In this document: one piece after another, positions 1 through 9,819 of the stretch
Layout: the number at the start of each line of letters is the position of its first letter
How positions within the stretch are numbered: the first letter of the stretch is position 1
Assembly (NCBI RefSeq): GCF_019880545.1
Contig: NZ_JAINVW010000001.1
Coordinates: forward strand, 62,001 to 126,000
DNA from: Flagellimonas meishanensis
Lineage (GTDB): Bacteria > Bacteroidota > Bacteroidia > Flavobacteriales > Flavobacteriaceae
DNA length: 64,000 nucleotides
Reading direction: 5' to 3'
Notes under the pieces: generated by a model
Databases searched by the model: none
Told to the model about the DNA's origin: nothing
What the model saw: only the letters and a program-made list of their open reading frames with translations
Program-made: the position numbers and the translations under genes

Positions 1-2915
1 CCGTTGATGCCCAGGGAAATCCATCCGGGAATCGCAAACTAAAGGTGCAGGTGTTCAAGATTGAATGGAGATGGTGGTGGAACCGGGGATACGATAACCT
101 CTCCCGATACGAAAATGCCACGGTCCACCGTCCGTTCAAGGAAATGGAAATTACCTCGGCGGGCAATGGAACGGCCAATTTCAGCATAAATGTCCCAGAT
201 GAGGAAGGAGGTCGGTTCCTTGTACGTGTGATCGATGAGGCTTCGGGCCATGCTACTGGGCGTACGGCCTATTTCTATCGTAATTGGTGGAAAAGGCCAG
301 CTTCAGAGGACAATGAAAGTTCCAAGATACTCGTGTTCTCGGCAGATAAGGAAAAATATAGGCTTGGCGAGCAAGCCATTGTGACCTTTCCTTCGGATCG
401 TGGTGGGCGGGCACTCATCAGCATCGAAAACGGTACAGAAGTGCTTTCACAACAATGGGTGGAGACCTCGGCCAAGGAAACCAGGGCCACCATCCCGATA
501 ACCGCTGCAATGGCTCCCAATGCCTACATCAACATTTCGTTGCTTCAACCGCATGGTCAGGTGGTGAACGATTTGCCCATTCGACTGTATGGCGTAGTCC
601 CACTTTTGGTGGAAAACCCAGCAACCATCCTGAAACCCCAACTTGCTATGCCGGATGTTCTGGAACCGGAAAAATCTTTTAAAGTGACCGTATCAGAGTC
701 CAACAAAAAATCTATGACCTACACCTTGGCCATTGTGGATGAAGGTCTACTGGATTTGACCCGATTCAAAACACCGGATATCCACAGTTCCTTTTACGCT
801 AGGCAAGCGCTTGGCGTAAAGACCTTCGATATTTTTGATGATGTCATGGGGGCCTATTCCATAAGTGTTGATAATATTTACGCCATCGGGGGTGGTGGTA
901 TTGGTGAAGGCGCCAAGAATCGAAAGGCGCAGCGTTTTAAACCTGTGGTCACCTATTTGGGTCCGTTTACCCTCAAAGCAGGCGAAAAAGCATCCCATAC
1001 CATTGATATGCCAAACTATGTCGGTTCCGTACGCACCATGGTAGTTGCTGGAAATCAACAAAGTGCCTACGGGAATACCGATAAAACCACTCCGGTCCGG
1101 AAACCGTTGATGGTGTTGACCTCCATCCCTCGAAAACTTTCCCCAGGGGAAAAGGTGACCATCCCTGTCACCGTTTTTGCCATGGAACCCAAGGTGAAGA
1201 ACGTTAAGGTTTCCATTGATGCGGGAAAAGCCTTGGAACCTCTCGGCGAAACCTCAAAAAGTATCACTTTCAATACCGTGGGAGAGCAGATTGTCAATTT
1301 TGACTTTAAGGTCAATCCGGCATCGGCCTATCAAACCATCAAGGTAACTGCTACTGGTGGGGGGGAGCGTGCCAGCAGTGAAACGGAAGTCGATGTGGAA
1401 AACCCAAATCCAATTACTACAAAAAGTACTTTGTACACCATTGATGCCAACGGTTCGCAGACCATTCCGTTTGAAGCTTTTGGAACCTCGGGAACCAACG
1501 AGGCATTCATTGAGTTTTCCACACTTCCACCAATGGATTTTTCAAAACGTATGGACTATCTGCTGCGTTATCCCCACGGATGTGTGGAGCAAACCACATC
1601 GGCAGCTTTTCCCCAGTTATTTTTAGCGGATGTGCTGGACATCACTTTCGACAAGAAAAAGGATGTTGAGAAAAACATCAAGGCAGCGATAAGAAGATTA
1701 GGGGATTTTCAAGCGCCAAATGGAGGGTTAACCTACTGGCCTGGATATGGGAATGCAGATGATTGGAGTACCTCGTACGCAGGCCATTTTATGTTGGAGG
1801 CAAGACAGAAGGGCTATCAACTGCCTTTGACTTTCTTGGGCAACTGGTTGAAATATCAGAAAAATAGGGCCCGCCAATGGAGCAATCAGGGTACCGGCTA
1901 CAACGACGACATTTCGCAAGCGTACCGCCTGTATACCTTGGCACTTGCCCAGCAACCTGAGTTAGCCGCCATGAACCGTCTGAGGGAATCGAAAAACCTG
2001 AGCAATGAGGCCAAATGGCGATTGGCAGCAGCCTATGCCCTGGCGGGTAAGAAAGAAGTGGCCCAGGAAATAGCCCAAAAGGCCAATATCAATTTCATTC
2101 CAAATGATTACGACTACAGAACCTATGGTTCCGTGTTCCGAAACAGTGCCATGGCCCTGGAGACCATGGTGGTTCTCGGTGATTCCCAGCAAAGGGATTT
2201 GGCGGTTTCCTTGGCAAAAAACCTGTCTTCGCAGCGTTGGTACAGCACCCAAGAAACTGCTTTTGCGCTGCTGTCCTTGTCAAAAATGGTCATCAAAAAT
2301 GGTGGTAAATCCATCGACCTGGTCTTTACCAACAATGGGAATGAAATTACGGTGAAAACCGATCGCGCCATTGCCCAGAGAAATATCACCATTTCGTCCT
2401 TCAAGGACGAGATCCAAATAATGAACAAACACGGCAATACGATATACGCCACATTGACACAGACCGGAAAACTGCCTTTGGGCCAAGAACTGGAACAACA
2501 ACAAAACCTAAACCTATCGGTTGCCTATTTGGATGCGATTGGAAATGCCATGGAGGTAAACGAATTGAGGCAGGGAACTGAGCTCCAAGCCCAGGTCACA
2601 GTGTACAACAATTCCAATGACTTTGTGGAGAATTTGGCTTTGACGCACATTGTTCCAAGCGGATGGGAAATCGTGGACACTTCCTACGCCAATGGAAGCA
2701 ATCCAAATAACTCAAAGGCGGACCATGTGGATACCCGTGATGACCGCACCCATATTTATTTTGGCCTTGAACCTAGAAAGTCGAAAACATTTACCATAAA
2801 ATTGAATGCCTCATTTTTGGGGGATTACTATCTGCCCGGTGCTCAAGTGGAGGTCATGTACGACAATAACTACCAGGCCCGAAATAAAGGGAAATGGATC
2901 AAGGTGGTTCAGTGA
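1..2915 (+). CDS. Alpha-2-macroglobulin family protein (5' end outside window)
   Basis: The reading frame is open to the first base of the window, so the true start lies upstream; the GTG at 45 is only the first possible start codon inside. The product is a bacterial alpha-2-macroglobulin, an envelope-bound broad protease inhibitor that traps attacking proteases. The thioester motif CVEQ, in the context PHGCVEQ, is encoded at 1581-1592 and is followed by the helical thioester-domain region. Macroglobulin-type beta domains precede it and a receptor-binding-like C-terminus follows. The stop lies 10 nt before pbpC. This gene order (macroglobulin then PBP1C) is the known yfhM-pbpC type arrangement, which suggests the two proteins guard and repair the wall together. 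The N-terminal signal or lipobox cannot be seen. Family assignment is firm; the partnership with PbpC is inference from gene order. Confidence 0.93.
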   Translation, partial: VDAQGNPSGNRKLKVQVFKIEWRWWWNRGYDNLSRYENATVHRPFKEMEITSAGNGTANFSINVPDEEGGRFLVRVIDEASGHATGRTAYFYRNWWKRPASEDNESSKILVFSADKEKYRLGEQAIVTFPSDRGGRALISIENGTEVLSQQWVETSAKETRATIPITAAMAPNAYINISLLQPHGQVVNDLPIRLYGVVPLLVENPATILKPQLAMPDVLEPEKSFKVTVSESNKKSMTYTLAIVDEGLLDLTRFKTPDIHSSFYARQALGVKTFDIFDDVMGAYSISVDNIYAIGGGGIGEGAKNRKAQRFKPVVTYLGPFTLKAGEKASHTIDMPNYVGSVRTMVVAGNQQSAYGNTDKTTPVRKPLMVLTSIPRKLSPGEKVTIPVTVFAMEPKVKNVKVSIDAGKALEPLGETSKSITFNTVGEQIVNFDFKVNPASAYQTIKVTATGGGERASSETEVDVENPNPITTKSTLYTIDANGSQTIPFEAFGTSGTNEAFIEFSTLPPMDFSKRMDYLLRYPHGCVEQTTSAAFPQLFLADVLDITFDKKKDVEKNIKAAIRRLGDFQAPNGGLTYWPGYGNADDWSTSYAGHFMLEARQKGYQLPLTFLGNWLKYQKNRARQWSNQGTGYNDDISQAYRLYTLALAQQPELAAMNRLRESKNLSNEAKWRLAAAYALAGKKEVAQEIAQKANINFIPNDYDYRTYGSVFRNSAMALETMVVLGDSQQRDLAVSLAKNLSSQRWYSTQETAFALLSLSKMVIKNGGKSIDLVFTNNGNEITVKTDRAIAQRNITISSFKDEIQIMNKHGNTIYATLTQTGKLPLGQELEQQQNLNLSVAYLDAIGNAMEVNELRQGTELQAQVTVYNNSNDFVENLALTHIVPSGWEIVDTSYANGSNPNNSKADHVDTRDDRTHIYFGLEPRKSKTFTIKLNASFLGDYYLPGAQVEVMYDNNYQARNKGKWIKVVQ

Positions 2916-2925
2916 TGCCGTGTGG

Positions 2926-5298
2926 ATGAAGGATTTCTTATCGCCAGTACTACTATTTATCAAAAAACACAAGATCAAAATCAGTGTTTTGGTCGTCCTA
3001 TTTGTTTTATGGTGGTTCTGTTTGCCCAAAAATCTTTTTGATGACCCAACATCCACCGTCGTAAATAGTTCGGATGGAACCTTACTGGGCGCTCGCATAG
3101 CAGACGACGGACAATGGCGATTTCCGCAGATGGACTCCATTCCGGAACGGTTCAAGCAAAGTATCCTCCTGTTTGAGGATGAATATTTCTATGCGCATCC
3201 AGGATTCAATCCCATTTCCATTATAAAGGCTTTGGGCCACAACCTAACAAAGGAAACCCGAAGGGGAGGAAGCACCATTACCCAACAAGTAGTCCGTTTG
3301 AGCCGAAAAAACAAGGGCCGTACCTATTGGGAAAAGTGCATTGAAATTTTTATGGCCACACGATTGGAGTTGCGTTATCCAAAAGATGATATTTTGAAGT
3401 TGTATGCCTCACATACACCCTACGGTGGCAATGTTGTGGGATTGGAAACAGCCGCTTGGCGCTATTTTGGCATATCGCCACATGAAATGAGCTGGGGCCA
3501 GGCAGCGACCTTGGCTGTCTTGCCCAATGCCCCGGCCCTTATCTTCCCTGGACGTAATGAACAGGTGTTTTTGGAAAAACGCAATCGACTCCTAAAAAAA
3601 TTAAGGGACAACAGGATTATTGAAGAGACAACCTATGTATTGGCCATAGCTGAACCACTGCCCCAAAAACCCTTACCTTTGCCCAACCTGGTCCCTCATC
3701 TTACCGAACGTATCCGAAACGAACACAAAGGGGAGCGCATAACCACTTCCATTGACCTTGCCCTGCAAAGACAGCTCAACCATTTATCAGAAAGACATTA
3801 TCAACGCTTGAAGGCAAACGAAATCCATAATTTGGCCATTTTGGTGCTGGATGTAAAGACCAGAAAGGTATTGGGATATGTGGGCAATTCCCCCTCCGGG
3901 GATGAGCATGCCAATTATGTGGACATCATTACCAAAAATCGGAGCACTGGCAGCACTTTGAAGCCATTATTATTTGCTTCTCTTTTGGATGAAGGCCAAA
4001 TTTTGCCAAACAGTCTGGTGGCCGATATCCCTACTGTGATCAACGGATACCATCCTCAAAACTTCAACAAAAAACACATGGGCGCCGTGCCAGCCAGCAG
4101 GGCCCTATCCCGCTCCTTAAATGTACCTGCGGTCCGATTACTGAGACAATACGGCCTGCAAAAATTTTACAACCAACTGGGCAAAATGAACCTGAACTCA
4201 TTGGACAAACCTGCTGCCCACTATGGATTGCCGTTGGTTTTGGGAGGAGCGGAGAGTTCGTTATGGGAAGTGACCAAAACCTACGCTTCAATGGCTTCGA
4301 CACTCAACCATTTTTTGGAAAATTCCAGCACCTACCATCAAAATGAATTCGTGGAGCCCACATATTTGCTTCATCGTGAAACCGACTTTGGAAAACAACA
4401 ATTTGACCCTCCCGTTTTGGGCGCTGGGTCGATTTACGGTACCTTTCAATCCTTATATCAGGTGAACCGACCGGAGGGTGATGAGAATTGGCACTTTTTT
4501 GATTCCTCCCGGCCGATTGCATGGAAAACGGGCACCAGTTTCGGGTTTAAGGACGCTTGGGCCGTAGGTGTAACTCCAAAATATGCCATTGGGGTGTGGG
4601 CAGGAAATGCCGATGGGGAGGGCAGGCCGGGCTTAACTGGAATCACGGCGGCCGCTCCTTTGCTTTTTGATGTTTTGGATGCCCTGCCGCAGAGCGGATG
4701 GTTCCAAGAGCCTTTTGATGACATGGTCCAATTGGAAGTCTGCCCCCTGAGTGGGCACCGCGCATCCCCATTTTGTGATGACCCTCAGAAAATATGGGTG
4801 TCCGCCAATGGAACCCGTACCGGTCCCTGTCCATACCATCAAACCATTTTTTTGGATGCTTCGGAGGATTTTCGTGTGCACTCGGAATGTTACCCTCTGG
4901 AAAACATGATTGCAAAAAACTGGTTCGTCCTTCCTCCCGTCATGGAATATTACCATACCAGTTTCAATCCCAATTACAAATCCTTGCCGCCCTTTTTGGA
5001 GGGATGCTCCAGTATTGATTCCCAACATATGGAATTCCTATTTCCAAAAGAGGATGAGGAGGTACTGTTACCGAAAGATCTGGGCAATAAAACCATGGAT
5101 GTTATTTTTAAGTTGGCCCATCAGCAAAGCGAGGCCACAGTTTATTGGTATTTGGATGAAACCTACGTGGGAAAGACCGAAAATTTCCATGAACTCATCC
5201 TAAACGTAACCCCAGGTGATTACACCTTGACGGCTATGGATGACCAAGGCACTCGTATTCAACAAAGTATCCAGGTTCGGCAGGCTTCTGGGGATTAA
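2926..5298 (+). CDS. pbpC: Penicillin-binding protein 1C (bifunctional glycosyltransferase/transpeptidase)
   Basis: This class A penicillin-binding protein polymerises and crosslinks peptidoglycan at the outer face of the inner membrane. I chose ATG 2926 because it falls just after the macroglobulin stop and gives a short basic N-terminus followed by a membrane anchor at residues 17-35. The glycosyltransferase domain carries the EDxxF-type motif with its catalytic glutamate near residue 84 (FEDEYFYAHPG). The transpeptidase domain shows SxxK (STLK, Ser about 343), SLN, and KTG (Lys about 534). The C-terminus past residue 650 matches the BiPBP_C extension typical of PBP1C. The gene is co-transcribed with the macroglobulin upstream. 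A longer frame starting at 2806 exists but overlaps the upstream gene and is unlikely. Confidence 0.93.
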   Translation: MKDFLSPVLLFIKKHKIKISVLVVLFVLWWFCLPKNLFDDPTSTVVNSSDGTLLGARIADDGQWRFPQMDSIPERFKQSILLFEDEYFYAHPGFNPISIIKALGHNLTKETRRGGSTITQQVVRLSRKNKGRTYWEKCIEIFMATRLELRYPKDDILKLYASHTPYGGNVVGLETAAWRYFGISPHEMSWGQAATLAVLPNAPALIFPGRNEQVFLEKRNRLLKKLRDNRIIEETTYVLAIAEPLPQKPLPLPNLVPHLTERIRNEHKGERITTSIDLALQRQLNHLSERHYQRLKANEIHNLAILVLDVKTRKVLGYVGNSPSGDEHANYVDIITKNRSTGSTLKPLLFASLLDEGQILPNSLVADIPTVINGYHPQNFNKKHMGAVPASRALSRSLNVPAVRLLRQYGLQKFYNQLGKMNLNSLDKPAAHYGLPLVLGGAESSLWEVTKTYASMASTLNHFLENSSTYHQNEFVEPTYLLHRETDFGKQQFDPPVLGAGSIYGTFQSLYQVNRPEGDENWHFFDSSRPIAWKTGTSFGFKDAWAVGVTPKYAIGVWAGNADGEGRPGLTGITAAAPLLFDVLDALPQSGWFQEPFDDMVQLEVCPLSGHRASPFCDDPQKIWVSANGTRTGPCPYHQTIFLDASEDFRVHSECYPLENMIAKNWFVLPPVMEYYHTSFNPNYKSLPPFLEGCSSIDSQHMEFLFPKEDEEVLLPKDLGNKTMDVIFKLAHQQSEATVYWYLDETYVGKTENFHELILNVTPGDYTLTAMDDQGTRIQQSIQVRQASGD

Positions 5299-5333
5299 TT
5301 GTTTGTTAGATTTAGAAGCTTAAAGAAGCAGGG

Positions 5334-5852
5334 CTATTCCAATTTTATCTCCAATCCAAAAGAGATTATATCCCAACTGGCATTTTCGAGTGAGATTCCT
5401 CTATATGCACTTACAAGATTTAAATGGTTGCTTACTGACATCGAAACCCTAGGGGAATAATAGAACCCTCCACCAGAAGATTTTTCTAGGCTTAATGCAT
5501 ATCCTAAATCCACCCCGAAGGAGAAAATATTGGAAATCCTGAAACGAGCTGCACTATAAATCGGCACAAATCTGGTATCATCAAATTCAATTACGCCAAA
5601 ACCAGTATCTAGTTTGTCACCAAAGGAATGCGAGTACCCAGCCGATGGTCCAACCTTCAAATTATCGGTCACATCGAACAAGTAGCCCAAATCAATAGTC
5701 CCTGCAATAGTGCTCAAAGTTTTTGAATCCCCAATAGGAAACCCGCCATTGACCCCGACCCTTACTTGAGCTTGTAGCAACTGTAAGCCAAAAAAAGAGA
5801 AAATAAGAAATATGATCGTATGTCCTATCAAATTTGATTTAGTGATATTCAT
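5334..5852 (-). CDS. Predicted outer-membrane beta-barrel protein, unknown function
   Basis: A 172-residue secreted protein with a clear signal peptide ending near residue 29 (FFGLQLLQAQ, cleavage after AQA/Q-like residues). The mature part alternates polar and hydrophobic residues in short strands (for example VGPSAGYSHSFGDK, FGVDLGYALSL) and ends in a strand-like EIKLE, as in small eight-stranded barrels. It lies 24 nt downstream of a second barrel-like gene in the same direction, and the two are probably co-transcribed. It is convergent with pbpC. I do not recognise a specific family and assign no function. Confidence 0.7.
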   Translation of the reverse strand: MNITKSNLIGHTIIFLIFSFFGLQLLQAQVRVGVNGGFPIGDSKTLSTIAGTIDLGYLFDVTDNLKVGPSAGYSHSFGDKLDTGFGVIEFDDTRFVPIYSAARFRISNIFSFGVDLGYALSLEKSSGGGFYYSPRVSMSVSNHLNLVSAYRGISLENASWDIISFGLEIKLE

Positions 5853-5876
5853 AAGCTTTCAAAAAAAATGGAGAAA

Positions 5877-6518
5877 CTATTTGGCAAAAACCCAAGTAAG
5901 CATCAATTTAATCGAACTTGTTCTCACATCAATTCCTGCTGGTGCATTACCTTCATTAATCGCTGTATTGACTAAGCCCAATTCATATCGAAGTCCAATT
6001 ATTAAATCCATATTATTATCAAATTCAAATACCTTTCCTATACCAGAAAGTATACCATAATCCAGCTTTTTAAACTTGGGAATTATAGTTTCGATTTCCA
6101 ATGATTCTCCCACAAGTAAATTAAGGTACCCCCCCAATTCAAAAAACCAAAGTTTTTCCCTATCGAAAGGAACGTCAAAAGTCACGGGGAAGTTTATGAA
6201 ATGATATTTGTTCAAGTACTCAGAAATTATTTCTTGGCTACCAAATTGTATGGAAGTTTCCAATTTATAAGCTTTTAATTCATAGTTGAGGTCTACGTTT
6301 AGATTCAGGTCGGACATAATTTTTATGCGGTTTCCAAGGCCCGCCATATAACCAATCTTATATTCCAACAAATCGCTGTAATCATTGCCCCTCAATGAAT
6401 TGTATGTTGCTCCTATATTTAAACCCCAGTTGGACTTATCCTGGGAATATAAATGACCGATGGAAAAAAATCCCATTAGTACAATTATTATCAAGTGAAC
6501 TTTGAAAAATTTAAACAT
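5877..6518 (-). CDS. Predicted outer-membrane beta-barrel protein (PorT-like fold), unknown function
   Basis: A 213-residue protein with an N-terminal signal peptide (hydrophobic core IIIVLMGFFSIGHLYS, cleavage near residue 25). The mature sequence looks like a small barrel of the kind annotated as outer membrane protein beta-barrel in Bacteroidota: repeated amphipathic strands and an aromatic C-terminal strand ending in WVFAK. It precedes another barrel-like gene by 24 nt. The local base composition is clearly more AT-rich than pbpC and der on either side, suggesting a later acquisition. The specific role is unknown. Confidence 0.7.
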   Translation of the reverse strand: MFKFFKVHLIIIVLMGFFSIGHLYSQDKSNWGLNIGATYNSLRGNDYSDLLEYKIGYMAGLGNRIKIMSDLNLNVDLNYELKAYKLETSIQFGSQEIISEYLNKYHFINFPVTFDVPFDREKLWFFELGGYLNLLVGESLEIETIIPKFKKLDYGILSGIGKVFEFDNNMDLIIGLRYELGLVNTAINEGNAPAGIDVRTSSIKLMLTWVFAK

Positions 6519-6574
6519 TTGAAATTGAGGTTGTTTGCAATATTTCTGTTGGTATCCGTCTGCTATTTATCGCT

Positions 6575-7021
6575 TTACTTTCGAAATAAAAGGGCTCCAT
6601 TGGCTCCGGCATAATTTAGTATTATGGTTTCCTGGCCATTGTAGGTTCCATAGATAAAGGCCCTTCGGACTGGGCCATTGGTCCCCCAAGGAGTTAAGGC
6701 ATTTGCATTTTTTGGAGTGAATATTATTTCATATTGTCCTTGATCAAATGACTCTTGAATTTCCCAGTCGTTGACAGGAAAATCATTGTTGAAGTCAATT
6801 AAATAATCAGTACCACCTCCTCCATAAATAGCTTCTTGGATATTGTTCAATGAAAAAACATATTGATAGTTTCTTACTAAATCTCCGTTACCGAGTTCTG
6901 ATTCAGGTGCTATCCAAACACCCAGATATGATTTAGGTATAGAATAACCAAATACATCTTCTTTTGAACATCCTAAGACGAAAAAAAAACAAAGTAGAAC
7001 TAAAATTTGACGTGTATTCAT
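6575..7021 (-). CDS. Small lipoprotein, unknown function
   Basis: A 148-residue protein with a lipoprotein signal: hydrophobic core ILVLLCFFFVLG followed by cysteine at about residue 18 (LGCSKED). The mature domain has no motif I recognise. Phrases such as YLGVWIAPESELG suggest a small beta-sandwich or lipocalin-like fold, but this is weak. It is the first gene of a three-gene AT-rich minus-strand run, with 56 nt to the next gene. The stop of der lies upstream (at 7052). Confidence 0.6.
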   Translation of the reverse strand: MNTRQILVLLCFFFVLGCSKEDVFGYSIPKSYLGVWIAPESELGNGDLVRNYQYVFSLNNIQEAIYGGGGTDYLIDFNNDFPVNDWEIQESFDQGQYEIIFTPKNANALTPWGTNGPVRRAFIYGTYNGQETIILNYAGANGALLFRK

Positions 7022-7051
7022 GATTAAATATATTGGTTAACTATTTGCCCC

Positions 7052-8353
7052 TTACTTCTTCCTCATAAAAATGGTTATCGGCACTCCGGTGAAATCAAAA
7101 TTTTCCCTCAACTTGTTTTCCAAAAAACGTTTATAGGGATCGCGAACATACTGTGGCAAATTGCAGAAAAAGGCAAATTGGGGATAAGGGGTTGGCAGCT
7201 GGGTGCAAAATTTGATCTTCACATATTTGCCCTTATAGGCAGGAGGAGGTGTTTTTTCAATGATGGGCAACATAATATCGTTCAATTTCCGGGTCACGAT
7301 TTTCTTAGATCTATTTTTATAGACCTCCACTGCTGTTTCGATGGCTTTGAAAATACGCTGCTTGGTCAACACTGAAATGAAAAGAATGGGAACATCCTCG
7401 AAGGGCGAAATGGTTTCCTTTATTTTTGCCGTGTAATCCTTCACCGAGTTGGTTTCCTTCTCCACAAGGTCCCATTTGTTCACCAGAATGATTATTCCCT
7501 TATTATTGCGATGGGCCAACCAAAAAATATTCTGTACCTGACCGTCAAAACCGCGGGTGGCGTCCAAAATAAGAATGCACACGTCGCAATGTTCAATGGC
7601 CCTGATGGAACGCATCACGGAGTAGAACTCCAAATCCTCTTTCACCTTTGCCTTTCTTCGGATACCCGCCGTGTCCACCAAATTGAACTCGAATCCGAAA
7701 CGATTGTATTTGGTATCAATACTATCCCGGGTAGTGCCGGCAATGTCTGTTACAATATACCGCTCCTCTCCTATCAATGCATTGATAAATGACGATTTAC
7801 CGGCATTGGGGCGGCCAACTACCGCAAATCGTGGCAATTCACTTTCTTCTTCCTGTTTTTCGGGAAGTACCTTTACCAAAGCATCCAACAATTCCCCTGT
7901 GCCACTGCCATTGATGCTGGATAGCGTGTAGTACTCCCCCAATCCCAAGGCATAGAATTCCACTGCATCGGCAGCTCGTTGGGCATTATCTACCTTGTTA
8001 ATGGCCAAAAAAACGGGTTTGTTAACCTTTCGAAGCAATTTGGCAACGTCTTCATCCATTCCTGTCACCCCGGCCTCCACATCCACCATAAAGATAATGG
8101 CATCGGCCTCATCGATGGCAAGTTCCACCTGTTTGTCGATTTCCTTTTCAAAGACATCCTCACTGCCCAGTACATAACCCCCGGTATCGATCAAGGAAAA
8201 TTCCTTGCCATTCCAATCGCTTTTACCGTAGTGGCGATCGCGCGTAACCCCGCTAACGGCATCCACTATGGCTTCCCGACGTTGAATGAGTCGATTGAAA
8301 AAAGTGGATTTTCCCACATTCGGTCTTCCTACAATGGCTACTATGGCTCCCAT
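7052..8353 (-). CDS. der: Ribosome-associated GTPase Der (EngA)
   Basis: Der is a double-GTPase required for 50S ribosome subunit maturation. Two complete G domains are visible: the first with GRPNVGKST near residue 8 and NKVD near residue 118, the second with GRPNAGKSS near residue 180 and NKWD near residue 290, followed by a KH-like C-terminal domain ending in ITIFMRKK. The length of 433 residues is normal. The start is the ATG at 8353, with a TACTTTTG promoter element 17 nt upstream. The gene is apparently monocistronic. Confidence 0.97.
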   Translation of the reverse strand: MGAIVAIVGRPNVGKSTFFNRLIQRREAIVDAVSGVTRDRHYGKSDWNGKEFSLIDTGGYVLGSEDVFEKEIDKQVELAIDEADAIIFMVDVEAGVTGMDEDVAKLLRKVNKPVFLAINKVDNAQRAADAVEFYALGLGEYYTLSSINGSGTGELLDALVKVLPEKQEEESELPRFAVVGRPNAGKSSFINALIGEERYIVTDIAGTTRDSIDTKYNRFGFEFNLVDTAGIRRKAKVKEDLEFYSVMRSIRAIEHCDVCILILDATRGFDGQVQNIFWLAHRNNKGIIILVNKWDLVEKETNSVKDYTAKIKETISPFEDVPILFISVLTKQRIFKAIETAVEVYKNRSKKIVTRKLNDIMLPIIEKTPPPAYKGKYVKIKFCTQLPTPYPQFAFFCNLPQYVRDPYKRFLENKLRENFDFTGVPITIFMRKK

Positions 8354-8369
8354 CTACATTAAATTTTGG

Positions 8370-8377
8370 CAAAAGTA
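8370..8377 (-). promoter_or_regulatory. Candidate -7 promoter element of der
   Basis: On the minus strand the octamer TACTTTTG fits the Bacteroidota TAnnTTTG element and sits 17 nt before the der start codon. No convincing TTG/TTTG partner is visible 19-21 nt further upstream, so the call is tentative. Confidence 0.4.
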
Positions 8378-8429
8378 CCACTTATTTGTAAAGAAAAAAT
8401 GATACCTTTTTTAACCTTTTCAATCGATT

Positions 8430-8933
8430 ATGAGCGATTTTACCGATGAGATTGTACTTAGGCCCCGTTTTGAAGTGGCTCTGCGAACGAATCTTGACAC
8501 ATTACAGCGGATTTTTGATACGGTCACAACGGATAGATTCGTGGTGAAAAGGATTGATGAGCACATCTATATCAAATTTAGAAAAGCCGAAATCACATTT
8601 TGGTCACCACAACTTCACCTGGAGCTTGCCTCTTTTGAAGAGGGTGTCAGCAAAATACATGGGGTTTTTGGCCCAAATCCCACGCTTTGGACCTTTTTTA
8701 TGTTTCTTCATTTTGGTGTTGGGACGTTTTTTGTCATTTTGGGCATTTTTGCCTACTCCAACTATTCGCTTGGTCACGATATTACCCTTTTGCTTGTGGG
8801 GATGTTCTTTCTGGTGATCGTATGGTTTGTGCTATATGCCTTTGGGCGTATGGGCAAATCCAAGGGAAAACCACAAATGGAGCAGTTGAAGCATTTTTTC
8901 AGGTCACTTATTGCTGACGTTCCAGCACAATAA
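8430..8933 (+). CDS. Predicted two-helix membrane protein, unknown function
   Basis: A 167-residue protein. Residues 1-85 form a soluble alpha/beta segment, and two hydrophobic helices follow near residues 90-112 and 119-140, ending in a basic cytoplasmic tail. It is transcribed divergently from der (76 nt between starts) and its stop is only 4 nt from the stop of era. I recognise no family. Codon use resembles the surrounding core genes, so it is probably a native gene. Confidence 0.7.
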   Translation: MSDFTDEIVLRPRFEVALRTNLDTLQRIFDTVTTDRFVVKRIDEHIYIKFRKAEITFWSPQLHLELASFEEGVSKIHGVFGPNPTLWTFFMFLHFGVGTFFVILGIFAYSNYSLGHDITLLLVGMFFLVIVWFVLYAFGRMGKSKGKPQMEQLKHFFRSLIADVPAQ

Positions 8934-8937
8934 GCGA

Positions 8938-9819
8938 TCAATTGTTGTACCCAAAGCGCCTTAGTTGTCTGGAGTTACTGCGCCAGTTTTTGTTGACCTT
9001 TACGAACAGTTCGATGTGCACTTGTTTGTCAAAGAATTTTTCAAGGTCCTTTCTGGCTTCCACGCCCACTTTTTTCAAAGCATTTCCCTTATGGCCGATA
9101 ATAATCCCTTTTTGGGTATCCCGCTCCACCATGATCACGGACCGAATACGGATGATGTCCTTATCCTCCAAAAACTCCTCAGTCTCCACTTCAACGGCGT
9201 AGGGAATCTCTTTTTTATAGTTCAATAAAATCTTCTCACGGATGGTCTCGTTTACAAAAAACCGCTCGGGTTTATCGGTGAGTTGATCCTTTGGGAAATA
9301 GGGCGGCCCTTCGGGCAACAATTCTAAAATCCGTTCAAAAACTTCTTTAACGTTGAAGTTTTCCAAGGCAGATATGGGATGAATCTCAGCTTTTGGCAAA
9401 AGTTCCTGCCAATGTTGTACTTGCTCTTCCAATAGCTGTTGGTCCGCAGTGTCAATTTTGTTCAATAGCAACAAAACGGGAATCTTGCTGTTCTGGATTT
9501 TTTTGAAAAAATCTTCATCCTTTAGTGCCTTCTCCCCTATTTCAACCATATAGAGCAGGACATCGGCATCTTCCAGGGCAGACTTTACAAAATCCATCAT
9601 GGAGCTCTGCAGCGCATAGGCCGGCTTGATTATCCCCGGTGTATCGGATAGGATGACCTGAAAATCATCGCCATTCACAATACCCAAAATCCGGTGTCTC
9701 GTGGTCTGGGCCTTGGAGGTTATGATGGAGAGTTTTTCGCCCACAAAGGCATTCATCAAAGTGGATTTGCCCACATTGGGATTTCCAATGATATTCACAA
9801 ATCCCGCTTTATGTGCCAT
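8938..9819 (-). CDS. era: GTPase Era
   Basis: Era is a GTPase that binds 16S rRNA and assists 30S subunit assembly. The G domain shows GNPNVGKST near residue 12, the DTPG motif near residue 60 and NKID near residue 120. A C-terminal KH RNA-binding domain includes IIGHKGNALKKVG, close to the GxxG loop consensus. The length of 293 residues is standard. The start overlaps the stop of the upstream symporter by 11 nt, so the two are translationally coupled. Confidence 0.97.
   Translation of the reverse strand: MAHKAGFVNIIGNPNVGKSTLMNAFVGEKLSIITSKAQTTRHRILGIVNGDDFQVILSDTPGIIKPAYALQSSMMDFVKSALEDADVLLYMVEIGEKALKDEDFFKKIQNSKIPVLLLLNKIDTADQQLLEEQVQHWQELLPKAEIHPISALENFNVKEVFERILELLPEGPPYFPKDQLTDKPERFFVNETIREKILLNYKKEIPYAVEVETEEFLEDKDIIRIRSVIMVERDTQKGIIIGHKGNALKKVGVEARKDLEKFFDKQVHIELFVKVNKNWRSNSRQLRRFGYNN

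Noticed and set aside
1357..2355. Open frames in other reading frames of the macroglobulin gene
   Set aside because: They overlap the well-supported macroglobulin sequence completely and show no domain; shadows.
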